Shown here: positions 39,201 to 51,811 of the stretch, one piece after another
Numbering within the stretch: the stretch's first letter is position 1
Layout: each line of letters opens with the position of its first letter
Assembly (NCBI RefSeq): GCF_947623445.1
Contig: NC_135245.1
Span: 16,995,501-17,059,500 of the forward strand
Source: Clavelina lepadiformis
Taxonomy: Eukaryota; Chordata; Ascidiacea; Aplousobranchia; Clavelinidae
Direction of reading: 5' to 3'
DNA length: 64,000 nucleotides
Made by a program: the position numbers and the translations under genes
Notes under the pieces: model-generated
The model's input: the letters and a program-made list of their open reading frames with translations, nothing else
Told to the model about the DNA's origin: nothing
The model's database searches: none

Positions 39201-42200
39201 GAACTTGAAAATAAATCAGCTGAAACTTGTACAGACTTGACCAACCATGTCTCATTATTGTCAGGTCAAATCCAAACCTTGAAGAGTGAACTAAAAGAGG
39301 AAAAATCTGCTCACGAAAAAATTTTTAATGAACAAGCCAATACTATATCTATTTTCCAGGACAACAAGAATGCCCTGGAGGAAAAAATTACTTTAGATCA
39401 CATGCTTCATCAAAAAGATAATAGTGATAAATTAACAGAAATCGAAAATCTCAAAATGCAAATCGAAGAATTTCATACGGGTGAAAATGTCCCGTCTCAC
39501 ATCCGAGATGAACATGAGAAAGACGTCCACACATTAAAAATGAGGATTAAACATCTTCAGGAAGATGCTGAGAAGCATGAGGAAAAGCTCAGCAATCTTT
39601 ATCAATGCTTTGAAACATTACGAAGCAAATTCATCACAAAAGAAGACGATTTACTCTCAGCAATGGAAGAAAACACTTCCAAAGATCATGAAATTTCTCA
39701 ATTAAAGGAGGAACTGTCTGCAGTGGAGGGTAAGCTTACTTTGTGCTCAAACGAAAAAGATGATCTTACTCTTACTTTGAAGGAGAGAAACTGTGAGCTT
39801 GTCGATGAAGTGAATGGTCTGAAATATGAGCTGGCAACAGAGCTAGACCAAGTTAGCAAACTTAATGAAGATTTGTCAAAATTAAATGACAGAATTGTTG
39901 AACTCGAAAACTCATTGAAGGAAAAGCAAAAATTCCTGGATGAGTCTAAAGATGTTGTTACATCACTTGAAAATGAAAAAGAAATCTTTAGGAGGAAACT
40001 TGAAGAATCTGAAATCACTGTCAAAGACCTAGCAGATCAGTTAAAATGTACTGTGGAAAATTTGGCAATGTATCAGCAAAAATTGGGCGAAGAAAGGAAC
40101 GTTGTCAAAGTCGAACTCGATAAATCTAATGCGGATTTAGTTGTGTCCAAAAACACTGAAAGAGATCTAAATGAAAAATTAGACATGTAAGAAAAACTTT
40201 ACCTGGTCTTAATATGAACCTAATTTTTGATTATAGCGATAAAAATGACTTAAACCGTCAAAGTAAAAAACTAAGTACTGTAATAGAGGTGAACGCAATT
40301 GTAGTATTAAATATTTCTGATTTTTGCAATTATTATTGTATACGATCATTACTTGAATTTTAAGGTCCAATGATAGGATCCAGGATCTTACATCTGAGCT
40401 CTCCGAATATGGACAAAAATTGAAGGATGCTCTCTCAGTGATCAATAAGTTGCAAGTGGAACATAAACAGCAGGTTGATGCTGGAATGGTGGCAGAAAAG
40501 GAAACACAGCAGGTTTGTATTGTACTATTTATGTTAATATCATCATCAACTGTATGTGTGATTCTTGGTCCACAATAAAACAGGAACAAATCTATTTGTA
40601 ACTTGGCAAAACAGTATAAAGTTTCATCCATCCATTGATAACATGCTGCAATTTCGAAATAACTTGCGTTGTTTTAAGAAAATAATATTTAGCTGGTGAT
40701 AGAGAATCGTAAATGGTTTGGTAAATGTTCTTAATTGTAAAAAAATGTTGTCCCTAGTTAAGCTTAGCTACCAAACTTTATCATCATTTCTCATAAAAAT
40801 TGATTAGTATATAGGTAATGTTGTATTCAGATTTGCCAATGTTTCTATTTTGTTTTGCCCAAATCTTCTACTGAGGTTTTGTTCGACAACTCTATTTGAT
40901 TTCTATAAGCCCCTCATGTCCCATGTAACATTTTATGTACAACTTGCTTTTCAGATTCGTCATGAACTTCAACTTCAACTTAATGAAAAAGAGAATCAAA
41001 TTCTACATTTTGAATCTTTGTCCAACAGAAACGAAGAAGAACTAAAGACACAAAATGAAACAATTACATCACTTAAAGAAAAAACATTTGAATTAAATAA
41101 GTTGTTGATGCAAGCTGACACAGACATGGAAGTTCTGAAATCATCCAAGGAAGAATTACAAGCAGAGATGGAGATTGCATCATTGGAGCTGGAGAAAATC
41201 AAGCAACAATGCATAGAGTTAGAATCCGAAAAAACGGACGTTCAGACAGAAAAATCATCTTTATTGGAAGTAATATTTGATAAAGAAAAACTAATCACAG
41301 ATTTGGAAGATCGGATCAAAGAACAGGAGGACAAATCAGTATCGGAAAATTTGCATCACAATGAACTCATCAACAAGCACACAGATGCGTTAACTGCATT
41401 AAAACGTGAAATGGATGAAGTTAAACATGAAAATGCTTGCCTTCAATCCAGCAAGGATGAAGCTATTCAAGAGAATGAAACCTTAAAAGAGAGAGTAAGT
41501 GCTCTTCTGGAGGAAATCGATAAAAAAGAACTGACAGTCAAAGAATACTTTCAAAACATCTCCAATCTCCAAGAAGAGCTGAAAGTAGAAGAACATGAGA
41601 TATCTGAGATAAAGGCTGCTATCTCTAGCAAGGAGGAAGAAATTTTAAAATTGAAGTGTCAGGTCACTGAGTTAACAGAAAAGATGTCATCAGGAGAAAA
41701 GGAGAGCGCAAAAAATATTCTCAATCTTGAACAGAGGTGCCAAACTTTGGAAATATTACGTGAAAGCACAAAACAGGACTTATCTGATGAATGTAATAAA
41801 GTTCAAACTCTCAATGAAAAATTATCCCAACTAGAAGAAGAGGAGACTAGAATTAGAGTACTTTTATCTGATAAAGTGCAGTTACTCGATGAGAAGATTT
41901 GCTCGATTCAAATTCTTGAAAATGAAAATGATCATCTTGAATTGAAGCTAAAAGAAGCTGACTGTGAAGTTGATAGGCTTACACAGATGCTGAACTTGAC
42001 TGAAGAAAAACTTTGTGCCAATGCTTCAGAACACAACCATCTGGTCGACGTCTTGACAGTGCAATTGAAAGACAAAGGAGAAGATCTCCAACAAATGCAG
42101 TCAAATGAGAAAATGCTGGAGAAAGAAATTGAAATGTAAAACATATTTTTACCTAATTCTTGTAATTTTTGAAATTAGAATTCTTGTAATCAAATTTATG

Positions 42201-45200
42201 TCATTTGGTAGTTAGGCTCATAGTAATTGGTAAAAATTGGACAATTTATCATTCATTTTTAAAAGCTATCATGAAATCTTTTTGTTTCTTTTTGCAACCT
42301 AATTATTAACAAAACAAATTAATTAACTTTGTTGGTCAAAGGCTCACCATGCAAAACGAAAACCTATCCAACAAGTTATCTGAAGCGGAACAAAAAGTCG
42401 AAGAAACAAAATTAGCGATCGATGAATTACAAAACGAATCAAAATCCATAAATAATAGTGTGGAGACAGCTGAAAAAGAAATGCTTCAGGTTGATTGTTT
42501 TATATCCATTGTTTGGTATAATTAGTTTAATTTAAATTGACTTGTACTAAAAGAGAACTGTTTTGTTTAATGCTGTTATTTGCTATTTTATTGTGTACTG
42601 TAAAGGTAGAATGATTTTATCTTATTATTTCCGTTCGTAGTTAATATGATTTGTTCTATTTCCAGAAAATTATGCACAATGTAGCACAGTAATTGCAAAA
42701 AGACTTGAAAGATTCTATGTATCTTATTGTTAATATATATAGTTATAATTTATGCAGTGTATGCCCATTTACAGTAAGACATCAATAATAATAATATACT
42801 CAGGTCCAGCAGGAACTTGAACGGAGGCTTGCTGAAGCCCAATCTGATTTTGACAAAATGAAGTTCTCCTGTGAACGAAAGGAGGATGAACTTGGCAAGA
42901 AAACCGACGTCGTCACGTCATTGCAGTGTGAGGTGGAGATGCTGAAGGAAGAAGCGAACCAATCCAAGGAGAAGACAAAAGCATTCGAATCTCAGAAGGA
43001 AGAAACGGATGCGGAGTTAAGGAAGGCCAACGATGATCTTCTTCAAATGAAAATTGAAAACGAGAACTTATTTGTTGAAAAGTTTTCACTGGATGCACTC
43101 TTAGTAGAGAAGACCAACAACGTAGAAAGCTTGGAGTCAAAAATTCAAACACTTAAAGACGATAAAGAGCAATTGTTGGTGTGTATATTTTTTTATTATA
43201 AATATTGTCTCTTATTAATTATTATCATTCTTAATACTCAAACAAAACTTATATTTGAAAGTGAAGAATACAAAATTAGTTTGAATATTTTTTTTCTAGT
43301 ATTTTAATTCCTTTGCAGACTGAAATGGAGAAGCTTGATCAAGATCGGGCACAATTAGATGAGGAAAATCAAGAACTTCTTGGTCAGAGAAACTCACTCT
43401 GTGAACAAGTAGATGAAAAAGAGAATCATATCAAAGAAATAAAAGCCAAGACTTCAATGCTGGAGGTACACCTGGTTCTTGCACTTTGCTACTGCTTTTA
43501 CAAAACGCTTTATCTCTGTTAATGTTTAGTCCATGCTTTAGTCATATCAACTAACGTAACTCTGATAAGATAAACATTCATCTGCATGTAAATGTACTCC
43601 ACTTCACTATAAATAACCATAGAAACAGTTTAATGACTTCTTTTACTTCACATTTTTTTCGCTAGGTTTTGATAGCCGATACAGAACAAACAAATGTACA
43701 GATGTCAACACAACTGCAACACTTGAATGAGGTCATTTTACAAGAATCGTCAAATTATAAAGAGAAAATATCAAATTTAGAGAGTGACAACGAAAACTTA
43801 CTGGAGAGTTTCCGCGATCTAAAAAGTGCAGCCAAAGAGCTAAAAGCTTCAAAGGAGCGTTTGGAAACAACTTATTCTGAATGTTTGATGAAAGTAAAAG
43901 ATTTGGAAGCTGAAAGCGAGAGTCTATCCAGAGAAAATGAAAAACTTCAGGTAAGAATTTTGTTATCGTTAAAAACAGGCGCTTGTCGCCAAATGGTTAA
44001 CTGTGGAGTTGAGTTCAATGGGAAATTCGCCAATGTATCAAAGCAGAGCATGTTAAATACATAAATTCTCTGTTTTGTCTTTGAGTCTTGGTTTAAACTC
44101 CTCCGCATTTTACAAAGTTGCATTGTGACTGACCTGGTTAAAATGGGGAGCGTTTCTTGCTATGCTACATAACCCAACATTTCAGCAATCAATTTCTAAA
44201 CTTTTAGACAATGTCTAATCACATCACATTTTATTATCACGATGATATTCAAGGTTATCAAGCTTTTATTCATGACTCCGATGTTATGTACAGGAAGCGA
44301 GGGATAAGTTTCAGGAAAAATGCTTCTCCTTAAGTGACGATCTTGATGAATTGAATTCTTCGGTGGAAGATGCCGAGATGGCTCTGGAAAAATTGACTTT
44401 GCAAAATCAGGAACTCGAACAAAAGCTGACAGAGACCGAGACTCTGCTGGAAGAAACAAGTAACGCAATGGAAGCCCTTCGTGTGACTCTCAATGATGAG
44501 CGAGAAAAGGTTTTTTCTTGAAACAGTTGCATCGCTGACAACCGATCAATTCTAAAACTTGTAACAGATACACCTTTAAAGGAATTCAAATCCAATTTTT
44601 TGTTTTAGTTTATTCTATAAAATGAGATTATAAATCTTGGAATTTTAGGGTTGTTTAAAAGCTTGCTACAAATTCAACTCGAAGATATCATCGTTTTACT
44701 TGTTTTTTGTAAAGTTAATTGAACAAGAGCAAGTGTTTGCATGCACTGAAACTGGCAACCAAAACCGGATTGAACTTCTTAAGCAAGAGATAGCACATCT
44801 TGAAGATCAACTTAAGATCAGGGAAACAGAAGCCATGTTGAAGGTCCAAGAAGCTAGAACTGAGTTTGAAAAATTAAACCACCAGCAACAAAATGAACTC
44901 AAAACGCATTCTGCGAAAGTTTTGAACGAGTTGAATGTTCTGAAACTAGAGGTAACTTTTTAAATGAATCCTTTATTACCATGTTTTTTTTTTTTTTAAA
45001 CAATGCTGCACTTTTTTTTGTATTTGCTTGTATTACGTTTATTATTAATTATCAATGTTTAGTATGGCCTATGCATTGTTTACCTCTTTGTATTCCTGCA
45101 ACTGTTAGTAAAGATTTTGAAATACATTTAAATGAATAGATCCAAGCTTTAGAGATTCGTAATTCATCTCTTGAGGCCGAAGTGTCGAGTTCAAATTCGG

Positions 45201-47254
45201 AACTTGAACATGTCCAGAAACGACATGAAGATGAAAAGACGGCGATCACACAAACATCAGCTACTAGGATACAAGTTCTGCTCCAAGACGTCGGAAAACT
45301 TCGCTCTGACGTCGAAGTTTATAAGGCAGAGAAATTACGAATGCAAGAAGATCTACAGAAGTTTAACAGTGAATTAGGCTCTTTCCAAAAACATGAAGAA
45401 TTGTAAGCATGGTGGTTAATGTACTCTAGGTTAGTCCACAATACGCATGTTTTTTCACCTTTTGATCTCGTAGGGTTCTACAACTTGAAACGGCAAATGC
45501 GCGGTTGGCAAAAGACAAGGAAACTTTGAAAGGAAAATTACAGCTGATGACCACAAATGCAAGACGCAAAGAGAAAGAGGTATGAATAACGCGACCTTAG
45601 TTTTATTGCACGATAAATGGATAATTAATAAATTTGCTAAACGGTTCCACTGCGCAGTTACTTCGATTCAAGGCAAGTATCGGAAGTTCGTCCAGCTCAC
45701 TAGCAGAGGACTCACAAGCCAAGGTACCCAATATATTATCTTAAAACGCTCACAGATGAAGTGGAAACCTTGTCTTTTCTAAAACTTTTATTTAAACATC
45801 GCTGCTTTGTGAATGTACAGAAGCCAGAGTCGCAAATGAATAACCAGTTTTTGACGTCTGCACAGAAACCTGTAAATCTCAAGTCTCGCAAGTCAAGAGA
45901 AGGCTCAAGGTGTGTATAAATCAACCCGGTCAAAGCTTGTATTTGAATGCACTTTAGTGAGATCACGCAACCATCTTACTACTACCTGTAACTATTTCTC
46001 ATTTCCCCTGCTTTAACTGCCATTTTTTCTGCCGTAATCGTTACTATTTTTTTATTTTTGAAAACATCAATTATTTTATTTACTTACTTCTTCGACAGGA
46101 GATCGTTTCGAATAAAAAAAGTCTCCGCCGCTGTGAAGTCCGCGTCGATTCCAAAATCTGTGGACAGCCCACCAAAAAAATCCCGTGCCTCTGAGGACAC
46201 TTCAAGTCCCGCTTCCCCCGCTTTTCAAGTGGAAGGCTTGCCGCATTTGGTCAAGAAAGGTGACAATTGTTCATGTTACTCTGATACCTCTTCCCGCTGA
46301 CTTTATTGGAGACACTTGACGTTTAGAAATGCTGCCTACGCCACTGCTCCTGTTAACTTGTTAACCCAAGCAATTATGATATTTTCCTAGGGTTCACTGA
46401 TATTCCGTTGGGCTTCTCCAGTCCATTTGTTATGAGGAGACAGCAGATAAGTGAAACCAAACAGCTGGTTGCCGCCGCTATGGCTAAGAAGCATACTGGC
46501 GTTGACAAAGGTGTGAAATATATTCTGTTGCAACTACGTAACCATCAAGTAACTAACTGGAATGAGATAACTGTAATGAATTTAATCCGCAGTATTCAGT
46601 TTTGTGCTTAAATATATGAAATGTGACGAGTCGAATATCGCGACATCAGCAAGATTCAGAAAAGTAACTGGAGCACATAAACGTTACAAATTATTTCCTT
46701 GCGAGTAACATTGTTTCCTGTTGCAGATCTCAATGGAAATGAACTTGCCGTTCATGTTTCACCACCAGGCGAACACCTGCAGGTAAACAACACGTGACGT
46801 GAACCTTAACTGTACCAGTATTAAACGCCGTATGTCAACGACGCAATGTTTTTTTTTAGAAAAACGGAAAGTCACCAAAAAAAGATAGAATGCAATTAAG
46901 GAGTGCAGCGAAATCAGTAAGTACCTAATAAAATTTCCCTTTCGAAATTCAGATATTTATCGGAATAAATTTTCTCTGCCATTTTAGCGAAACTTTATAA
47001 CAAAAATTACCTTTTAATCAATGGTGTATTTGTACTGGGTATTCCAGGCGAGCAAATCTCCATCAAAGAACATACGTCCGTCTGGTGTCGATAGCGCCCC
47101 CATGCAGACGGTTACAAACAGTCCGAAGCATCTTACTCGGGACTCTAGCGGCAGTAGAGGGAAGGACGGGCGTCGTCGAAGTCGTTCAAAAATGAACGAC
47201 AACAAAAAAGGCGAAGATGGAAACGAAAATGAGCCGGACTGCAAAGTTCAATAA
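30284..47254 (+). CDS. CENPF: CENP-F, kinetochore and nuclear-matrix coiled-coil protein
   Basis: Thirty-one exons join in phase to about 3,720 residues (vertebrate CENP-F about 3,100-3,200). Exons: 30284-30436, 30701-30793, 31105-31209, 31381-31509, 31589-31718, 31836-31940, 32100-32239, 32320-32510, 32669-32855, 33097-33304, 33418-33518, 33722-33778, 34409-34641, 34718-40186, 40365-40512, 40955-42135, 42342-42489, 42804-43178, 43319-43465, 43666-43950, 44294-44509, 44715-44951, 45140-45402, 45474-45579, 45658-45723, 45821-45909, 46099-46259, 46391-46510, 46727-46782, 46860-46916, 47048-47254. The start MSWAREEWKEGL and FQLDSLEAA match the CENP-F N-terminal domain; almost all the rest is coiled coil; EGLPHLVKKGFTDIP and SSPFVMRR near residues 3565-3590 match the conserved C-terminal region; the end CKVQ is the farnesylation CaaX box, identical to vertebrates. 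CDK-type sites (SPKK, SPPKK) occur in exons 5, 27 and 30. Exon 25 and the donor of exon 7 (gtcaat) are the least certain. Confidence 0.95.
33839..34280. mobile_element. hAT-like MITE in CENPF intron 12
   Basis: 442 bp with inverted ends CAGGGCTTCCCAAACT and AGTTTGGGAAGCCCTG (a perfect 16-bp match) and a perfect 8-bp target duplication, atctaaac, on both sides. Subterminal GCGACCCC/GGGGTTGCGACC blocks are present. Intact duplication and ends point to a recent insertion. Confidence 0.93.
34718..40186 (+). other. 5.5-kb coiled-coil exon of CENPF
   Basis: Exon 14 alone encodes about 1,823 residues (roughly 611-2434), half the protein, as unbroken heptad-rich sequence (Leu, Glu, Lys, Gln). Vertebrate CENPF likewise concentrates its rod in a few very large exons. 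Both flanking splice sites fit phase 2 junctions (CA/G entering, AT/G leaving). Confidence 0.9.
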
Positions 47255-48113
47255 GTGCACAGATCCTGCGATGTACATAACGTGACGAAGGTGTCGCTGT
47301 GTCATGCTTAAACTGCAGGACAGACCGATATTATTATCAGCTGTACAGTGTACACACTACTGTGTATTGAAGGCCCCGTCAAAAGACTTACAACATTTCC
47401 CAGTCAAATGTATAATATTTTCACTCTTCTTTTCAATTAATTATTTTGTTGTGTGGTGCAACCTACATCCATTTTTTTGTATTCTCTAGCTTGTTAAGGT
47501 TATTTTACTGCCCTTGTTTTAAGCCTGTACAATGCATATGCCTAACATTACACAAGACAAGCGGTTGAAGTTTGCAGGTTTGTGCATTTACGCCAAACTG
47601 CCGTTGTAGAGTAATATGCTCGTGTCGCAGTCGTTGTATATGACATTTATTTCCGAGTCTTGTCGATATTTCTTATTCTGCCTCGATTCTTTTCATTTAT
47701 TCTGAGGATTTTTTCCATTGAACACAGTATTCAGATATTGAATAAACCATAAAAATGCTTCCAAAAGTCAGCTACAGAAAAAGCTATGTCAATCTTTTTC
47801 GATTATATTTTGAAATCACTTCAAAAAGTAACACTTCTTTCCACTGGTAATAATTTGCACATGTCTCTTACACCAAACATAGCTTTTTGTCCAACACCGA
47901 AGCAAAATTATTTACTTGTGCAAACAACAGTGTCACACAATGTGAATACAAAAGTCACAGATAAGGAACCTGAAAGAAACGAAATTCTGGTTATGAGTGA
48001 ATTAAACCCAACACTAATAAACAAAAAGACATCATTAGCCTCTAAACGTCTATTTAGGCTTTCAAAAGTCTCAGTCCAAATTCGTTCTTAACATCTATAT
48101 TCTATTATGTCTT
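47255..48113. other. CENPF 3' UTR and gap to the convergent stomatin gene
   Basis: Contains the CENPF 3' UTR up to about 47760 and, on the minus strand, the stomatin 3' flank with two TTTATT hexamers (minus-strand AATAAA) near 47645 and 47694. A 101-codon plus-strand ORF at 47786-48091 has no recognisable motif and is not called. Confidence 0.5.
47741..47746 (+). terminator. Polyadenylation signal of CENPF
   Basis: AATAAA about 490 bases after the CENPF stop, preceded by GT/T-rich sequence; the best candidate 3' end before the convergent stomatin gene. Confidence 0.6.
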
Positions 48114-48941
48114 CTATTTATTGAGATATTGTTGAATTAGGTCGACCGGTAACGGAATAATTATGGTCTCATTCTTCTGGGCTGAGATTGTATTCAGCGT
48201 TTGCATCAAACGGAGTTGAATAGTATTTGGAGCAGAATCCATAATTTCAGCCGCTTTCTTCAGTTGAACAGCGGCATTTTTTTCACCATCTGCCGAGATC
48301 ACTTTGGCCCTAGCCCCGCGGGTGGCCTCTGCTTCAGCCGCCATGGATCTTTGCAACTGCCTTGGCAACTTTACGTTTTTGATTTCCACGCGTTCGACAG
48401 CGATGCCCCACGGGTCGGTCTCACGGTCTAAGATAGCCAACATAGCATTGGACAGCTCCTCACGCTCGGACAAGATAGCTGTCAAGGATTTTGATGCAAG
48501 AATGTTGCGCAAAGTGGTCTGCGCCTGCAGCAGCGTGGCGCCATCGACATCTTCTACGTTGCTGATAGCTAGCATGGCATCCTTGACTCGGTAGTATACT
48601 ACAGCATCGATGGCGACCGTAACACTGTCTAAGGTGAGAATTTCTTGCGGTGGAACGTCAAATGTTTTGGTTCTCATGTCAATCACTCTAACTTCGTGCA
48701 AACATGGGTTAACAAAATAGACCCCGGGTCCTTTGGCTTTGCCCACAAGACGACCCAGTTGAAAGAACACGGCTCTCTCATATTCTGACACAACTTTGAC
48801 ACAAGTGAATAAAAGTGGCGGCCACGCTAATATTGACAACAGCAAAGGCAGAAAACAGCAGATGAATTCATTCCCGTACATAGAAACCTCTTCAACTGTT
48901 TCGCTGTCAACCACTCGGCCATCTCGTTGTTCATCTGCCAT
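48114..48941 (-). CDS. STOM: Stomatin-like membrane scaffold, copy 1
   Basis: Intronless, 275 residues from MADEQRDG; this ATG was chosen because family members begin at this distance from the membrane hairpin, although the frame stays open a further 27 codons upstream. Stomatins insert a hydrophobic hairpin in the inner leaflet, oligomerise and tune ion channels and lipid microdomains. Seen: hairpin at about 24-47 with the conserved kink prolines (LAWPPLLF), Cys in FTCVKVV (palmitoylation candidate), SPFH/PHB domain about 50-215 with SEYERAVFFQLGRL, DVPPQEILT, DAVVYYRV, QTTLRN and the MAAEAEATRGARAKVI helix, then the C-terminal oligomerisation segment LQTLNTIS with T replaced by M before it (LMQTLNTIS). 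The last codons AAT AAA TAG themselves form an AATAAA hexamer. A pyrimidine-rich acceptor-like site lies about 45 bases upstream of the start (minus strand, near 48987), possibly for a 5' UTR intron or spliced leader. Confidence 0.94.
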   Translation of the reverse strand: MADEQRDGRVVDSETVEEVSMYGNEFICCFLPLLLSILAWPPLLFTCVKVVSEYERAVFFQLGRLVGKAKGPGVYFVNPCLHEVRVIDMRTKTFDVPPQEILTLDSVTVAIDAVVYYRVKDAMLAISNVEDVDGATLLQAQTTLRNILASKSLTAILSEREELSNAMLAILDRETDPWGIAVERVEIKNVKLPRQLQRSMAAEAEATRGARAKVISADGEKNAAVQLKKAAEIMDSAPNTIQLRLMQTLNTISAQKNETIIIPLPVDLIQQYLNK

Positions 48942-50405
48942 TGCAGAAATGACTCCACAGCTCTTTACACTTACAGATACAAATACCTGTAAAGTGTAAA
49001 GGGATATTAAACTTATAAACAAGCCTTAATTGCTATTAATCTTGAGCAAGCAAGCAGCAAGCAGTAAAGCTCACAAAACGACAAATTTTCAGTCAAAGCG
49101 TTGGGTTATATCCTGTTAAGTTTATATCTCATTTCCAACGCCTGAGTAAGAATAATCCATACTTCAAACCTTGCAATAAAAATAATCTTAAGGGCGGAAA
49201 TTCCCAAATTTTTTGAAGAATTGTTCTTGTTATGATTAGTTTCAAACTAGTTTGTCAAAACTATCCAAAAATCTCAGAATTATTTCCAAAATTTAAAATT
49301 TGCGTTTGTACTATCTCTAGTGCATTAAAATTGTTCCTGTTCCTGAACTTCATATGTAGGCTATCATAGATAAAATTGTAAGCGAAGCATATCCTCTTCA
49401 TATAGGCTATACGCTTAAGCAGTGATCTGCCCATATCCAAATCCTACACCTTCTAGCAGATAGCTGAACAAACTTATTTGAAATTCTATTGTCTGGGTTG
49501 CGAGGCTACGAATGACGTGGTCGCGTTCTTTCAAAAGGCTATCCGATATCTTTATTGTCAAAGCGCTTTTTCACTAAACTTTTCCGTGGGTCACACTTTA
49601 TATTTTGGTTTTTCAGAACCAGAATAACTTAGTATTATAGAATAACAGAATAACCATATTTTATTATTTCCTTTGAGTTGAACTTTAAAATTCTACCTAT
49701 AAAAGAGGGCACAATATGCGACACTGTGCAAAAGTTGTTCTGTGTAAACTGCGTTTGCTATTGTTGGCCGCCTGTTTGTATTTATTTGCTATTTAAGCTA
49801 GTTGTGTTCTGACATATGATATCCCAAAATAGTTACTTAGATTAGTCAAACAGAAACCAGTTATTGACAGTTACTCATGCACCTTTAGCGATTTTATTAT
49901 GTCGACAGTAACAAAGCTGCAATAACAGGTTACGCATACTGCTATTGAAGTCGCTTGTCTACTGTAACTTATTACTTATAGTTACTGGATTCACAAATAT
50001 TCTCGCCAACCTCAAGCTTGTCTTTGCCTCTAGTTAGGGCACGTCATCAAGGATAGCAATCCTCTATAATCACTATCATGCATGTACTGTAGATAAGATA
50101 CCAGTTAGCTCCCAAAGCATTAATTGAGCAGTGGTAAAATCCATTTCGGAATTACACTATTTTAAATTTTTGTTTTTCACTCATTTCGACTATTGTTGCC
50201 TTGCGTAAGCAGTAGTCTAAAGCTTTACAACCTGACCAGTATTTTTCAAAAGCAGTGGGATTTTTGGTTAATTCTTTAATCGATGCAGACTTAGATACAT
50301 ATTAAATTAACACACTTGGAAAACAAGCTATATAGAAAAATGTTACATCCTTTTACAATAAAGTTTTGTAGTATACATCTCAAAAAAGTAAACGAAATAA
50401 ACAGT
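48942..50405. other. Spacer between the two stomatin genes
   Basis: About 1.46 kb, AT-rich, containing the upstream region of stomatin copy 1 and the 3' flank of copy 2. No gene, obvious repeat or RNA gene seen. Confidence 0.5.
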
Positions 50406-51230
50406 CTAACGTTTCAAAGCGGACAAGAGATCGATTGGTATTGGAAAAACGATGGTGGAGTTCTTCTCAGCGCTGATGGTGTTGAGTGTTTGAAGGAACC
50501 TCAACTGCATTGCGTTTGGCGCCGATGCCATGACGTCTGCCGCTTCTTTCAGTTGCACGGAGGCGTTCTTTTCTCCTTCAGCTGCAATGACTTTGGCCCT
50601 GGCCTCTCTGGCTGCCTCAGCCTCCGCCGCCATGGCTCTTTGCAACTGCATAGGAAGGCGGACGTCCTTGATTTCAATCCGTTCCACTTGGATTCCCCAA
50701 ACATCCGTTGCTTCGTCGAGACTGGCGAGCATACCTTGCGCAATCTGTTCCCTGTCGGTCAAAATCTCACTGAGACTCTTGGTTCCGAGCATGTTGCGCA
50801 AAGTTGTTTGTGCCAGAAGCCTTGTGGCACCATCCACGTTTTCCACGTTGGTGACAGCCATGGTGGCATCACGAACGCGGTAATAAACAACAGCATCCAT
50901 CTGGACAGTGACGCTGTCTTTTGTTAAGATTTCCTGAGGCGGAACATCGAATGTCCTTGTTCTCAGATCTACTTTCCGATATTCGTCCGTACAAGGGATG
51001 ATGAAAAATATACCGGGTCCTTTTGCACCTCCCAACAGACGACCGAGACGAAAAATCACTGCTCTTTCATATTCTTGAACCACTTTGACGCAAGAGCAAA
51101 GTGAAAACGGAAAGGTAGCTGCGATTAGGATGAATGATATAAGCATGAGAAGCAATCCACAAAATCCATTTCCACCATTATCATTGGAAGCGGTATAGCC
51201 TGCTTTCATTGGCTGTCCAGTCTGCTGCAT
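50406..51230 (-). CDS. STOM: Stomatin-like membrane scaffold, copy 2
   Basis: Intronless, 274 residues, start at the first ATG (MQQTGQPM). Same orientation as copy 1, 1.46 kb upstream of it: a tandem pair. Seen: membrane hairpin about residues 23-46 (LLLMLISFILIAATFPFSL), CSCVKVVQEYERAVIFRLGR, SPFH domain with RTFDVPPQEILTKDSVTV, DAVVYYRV and a MAAEAEAAREARAKVIAAEG helix, then LQTLNTISAEKNSTIVFP as in vertebrate stomatin. It is closer to canonical stomatin than copy 1, which differs at the hairpin and N-terminus. Which vertebrate paralogue (STOM, STOML3, podocin) it corresponds to was not tested. Confidence 0.95.
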   Translation of the reverse strand: MQQTGQPMKAGYTASNDNGGNGFCGLLLMLISFILIAATFPFSLCSCVKVVQEYERAVIFRLGRLLGGAKGPGIFFIIPCTDEYRKVDLRTRTFDVPPQEILTKDSVTVQMDAVVYYRVRDATMAVTNVENVDGATRLLAQTTLRNMLGTKSLSEILTDREQIAQGMLASLDEATDVWGIQVERIEIKDVRLPMQLQRAMAAEAEAAREARAKVIAAEGEKNASVQLKEAADVMASAPNAMQLRFLQTLNTISAEKNSTIVFPIPIDLLSALKR

Positions 51231-51811
51231 GTTGAAAAATTCACTTACGTACGTTGTCTGTTCTCCTATTTTGGAATTCTAGTATCAACGTAGAGATATT
51301 TTCAAGTTTGCATCAATCTCCAGAAAGAAATTTGAAAATTTGCAAAAGATAACAAAAAGAACACAATATAATGAACAACTAATATTGTTACGTCATAAAT
51401 CCGCATGTACATTACGTCAATCGTAAAGTGAGTAGCCTACACAGTACAGTTGTATCGTATCGTTTAGTTTTCTTCATCGACAGTGGCTGAACGAGAAATA
51501 AAATGCTAACCATTATAAGGTAAAAAATCATAATTCAGCCAGCAGACAATGACGGAAAAAGCAGCAAAGCCCAAGGTCTTAGCCTTAAAACGTGCAAAAA
51601 TGATGTTAACACATGATAAAGACGATCAATAGTTCGCACGGCCACTAAACCCAACATGCAAGTAAAAATAAAACAAACGAAAAAATATGTGTTACTGTTA
51701 AATTTGGACACTGATGTAGCGTGGTAATCAAAAGCCGATAGTAGAAATACGCTTTAGTAACATGGTAACAACAACAAACAAACAATATGTTGATTAAGAT
51801 TAGAGCAGCTG

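Noticed and set aside
47786-48091. 101-codon ORF between CENPF and stomatin copy 1
   Set aside because: Lies after the CENPF polyadenylation signal; no recognisable domain or start context. Retained only as a note.
50316-50927. 203-codon plus-strand ORF over stomatin copy 2
   Set aside because: Antisense shadow of the conserved stomatin coding sequence; the minus-strand protein has full family similarity.
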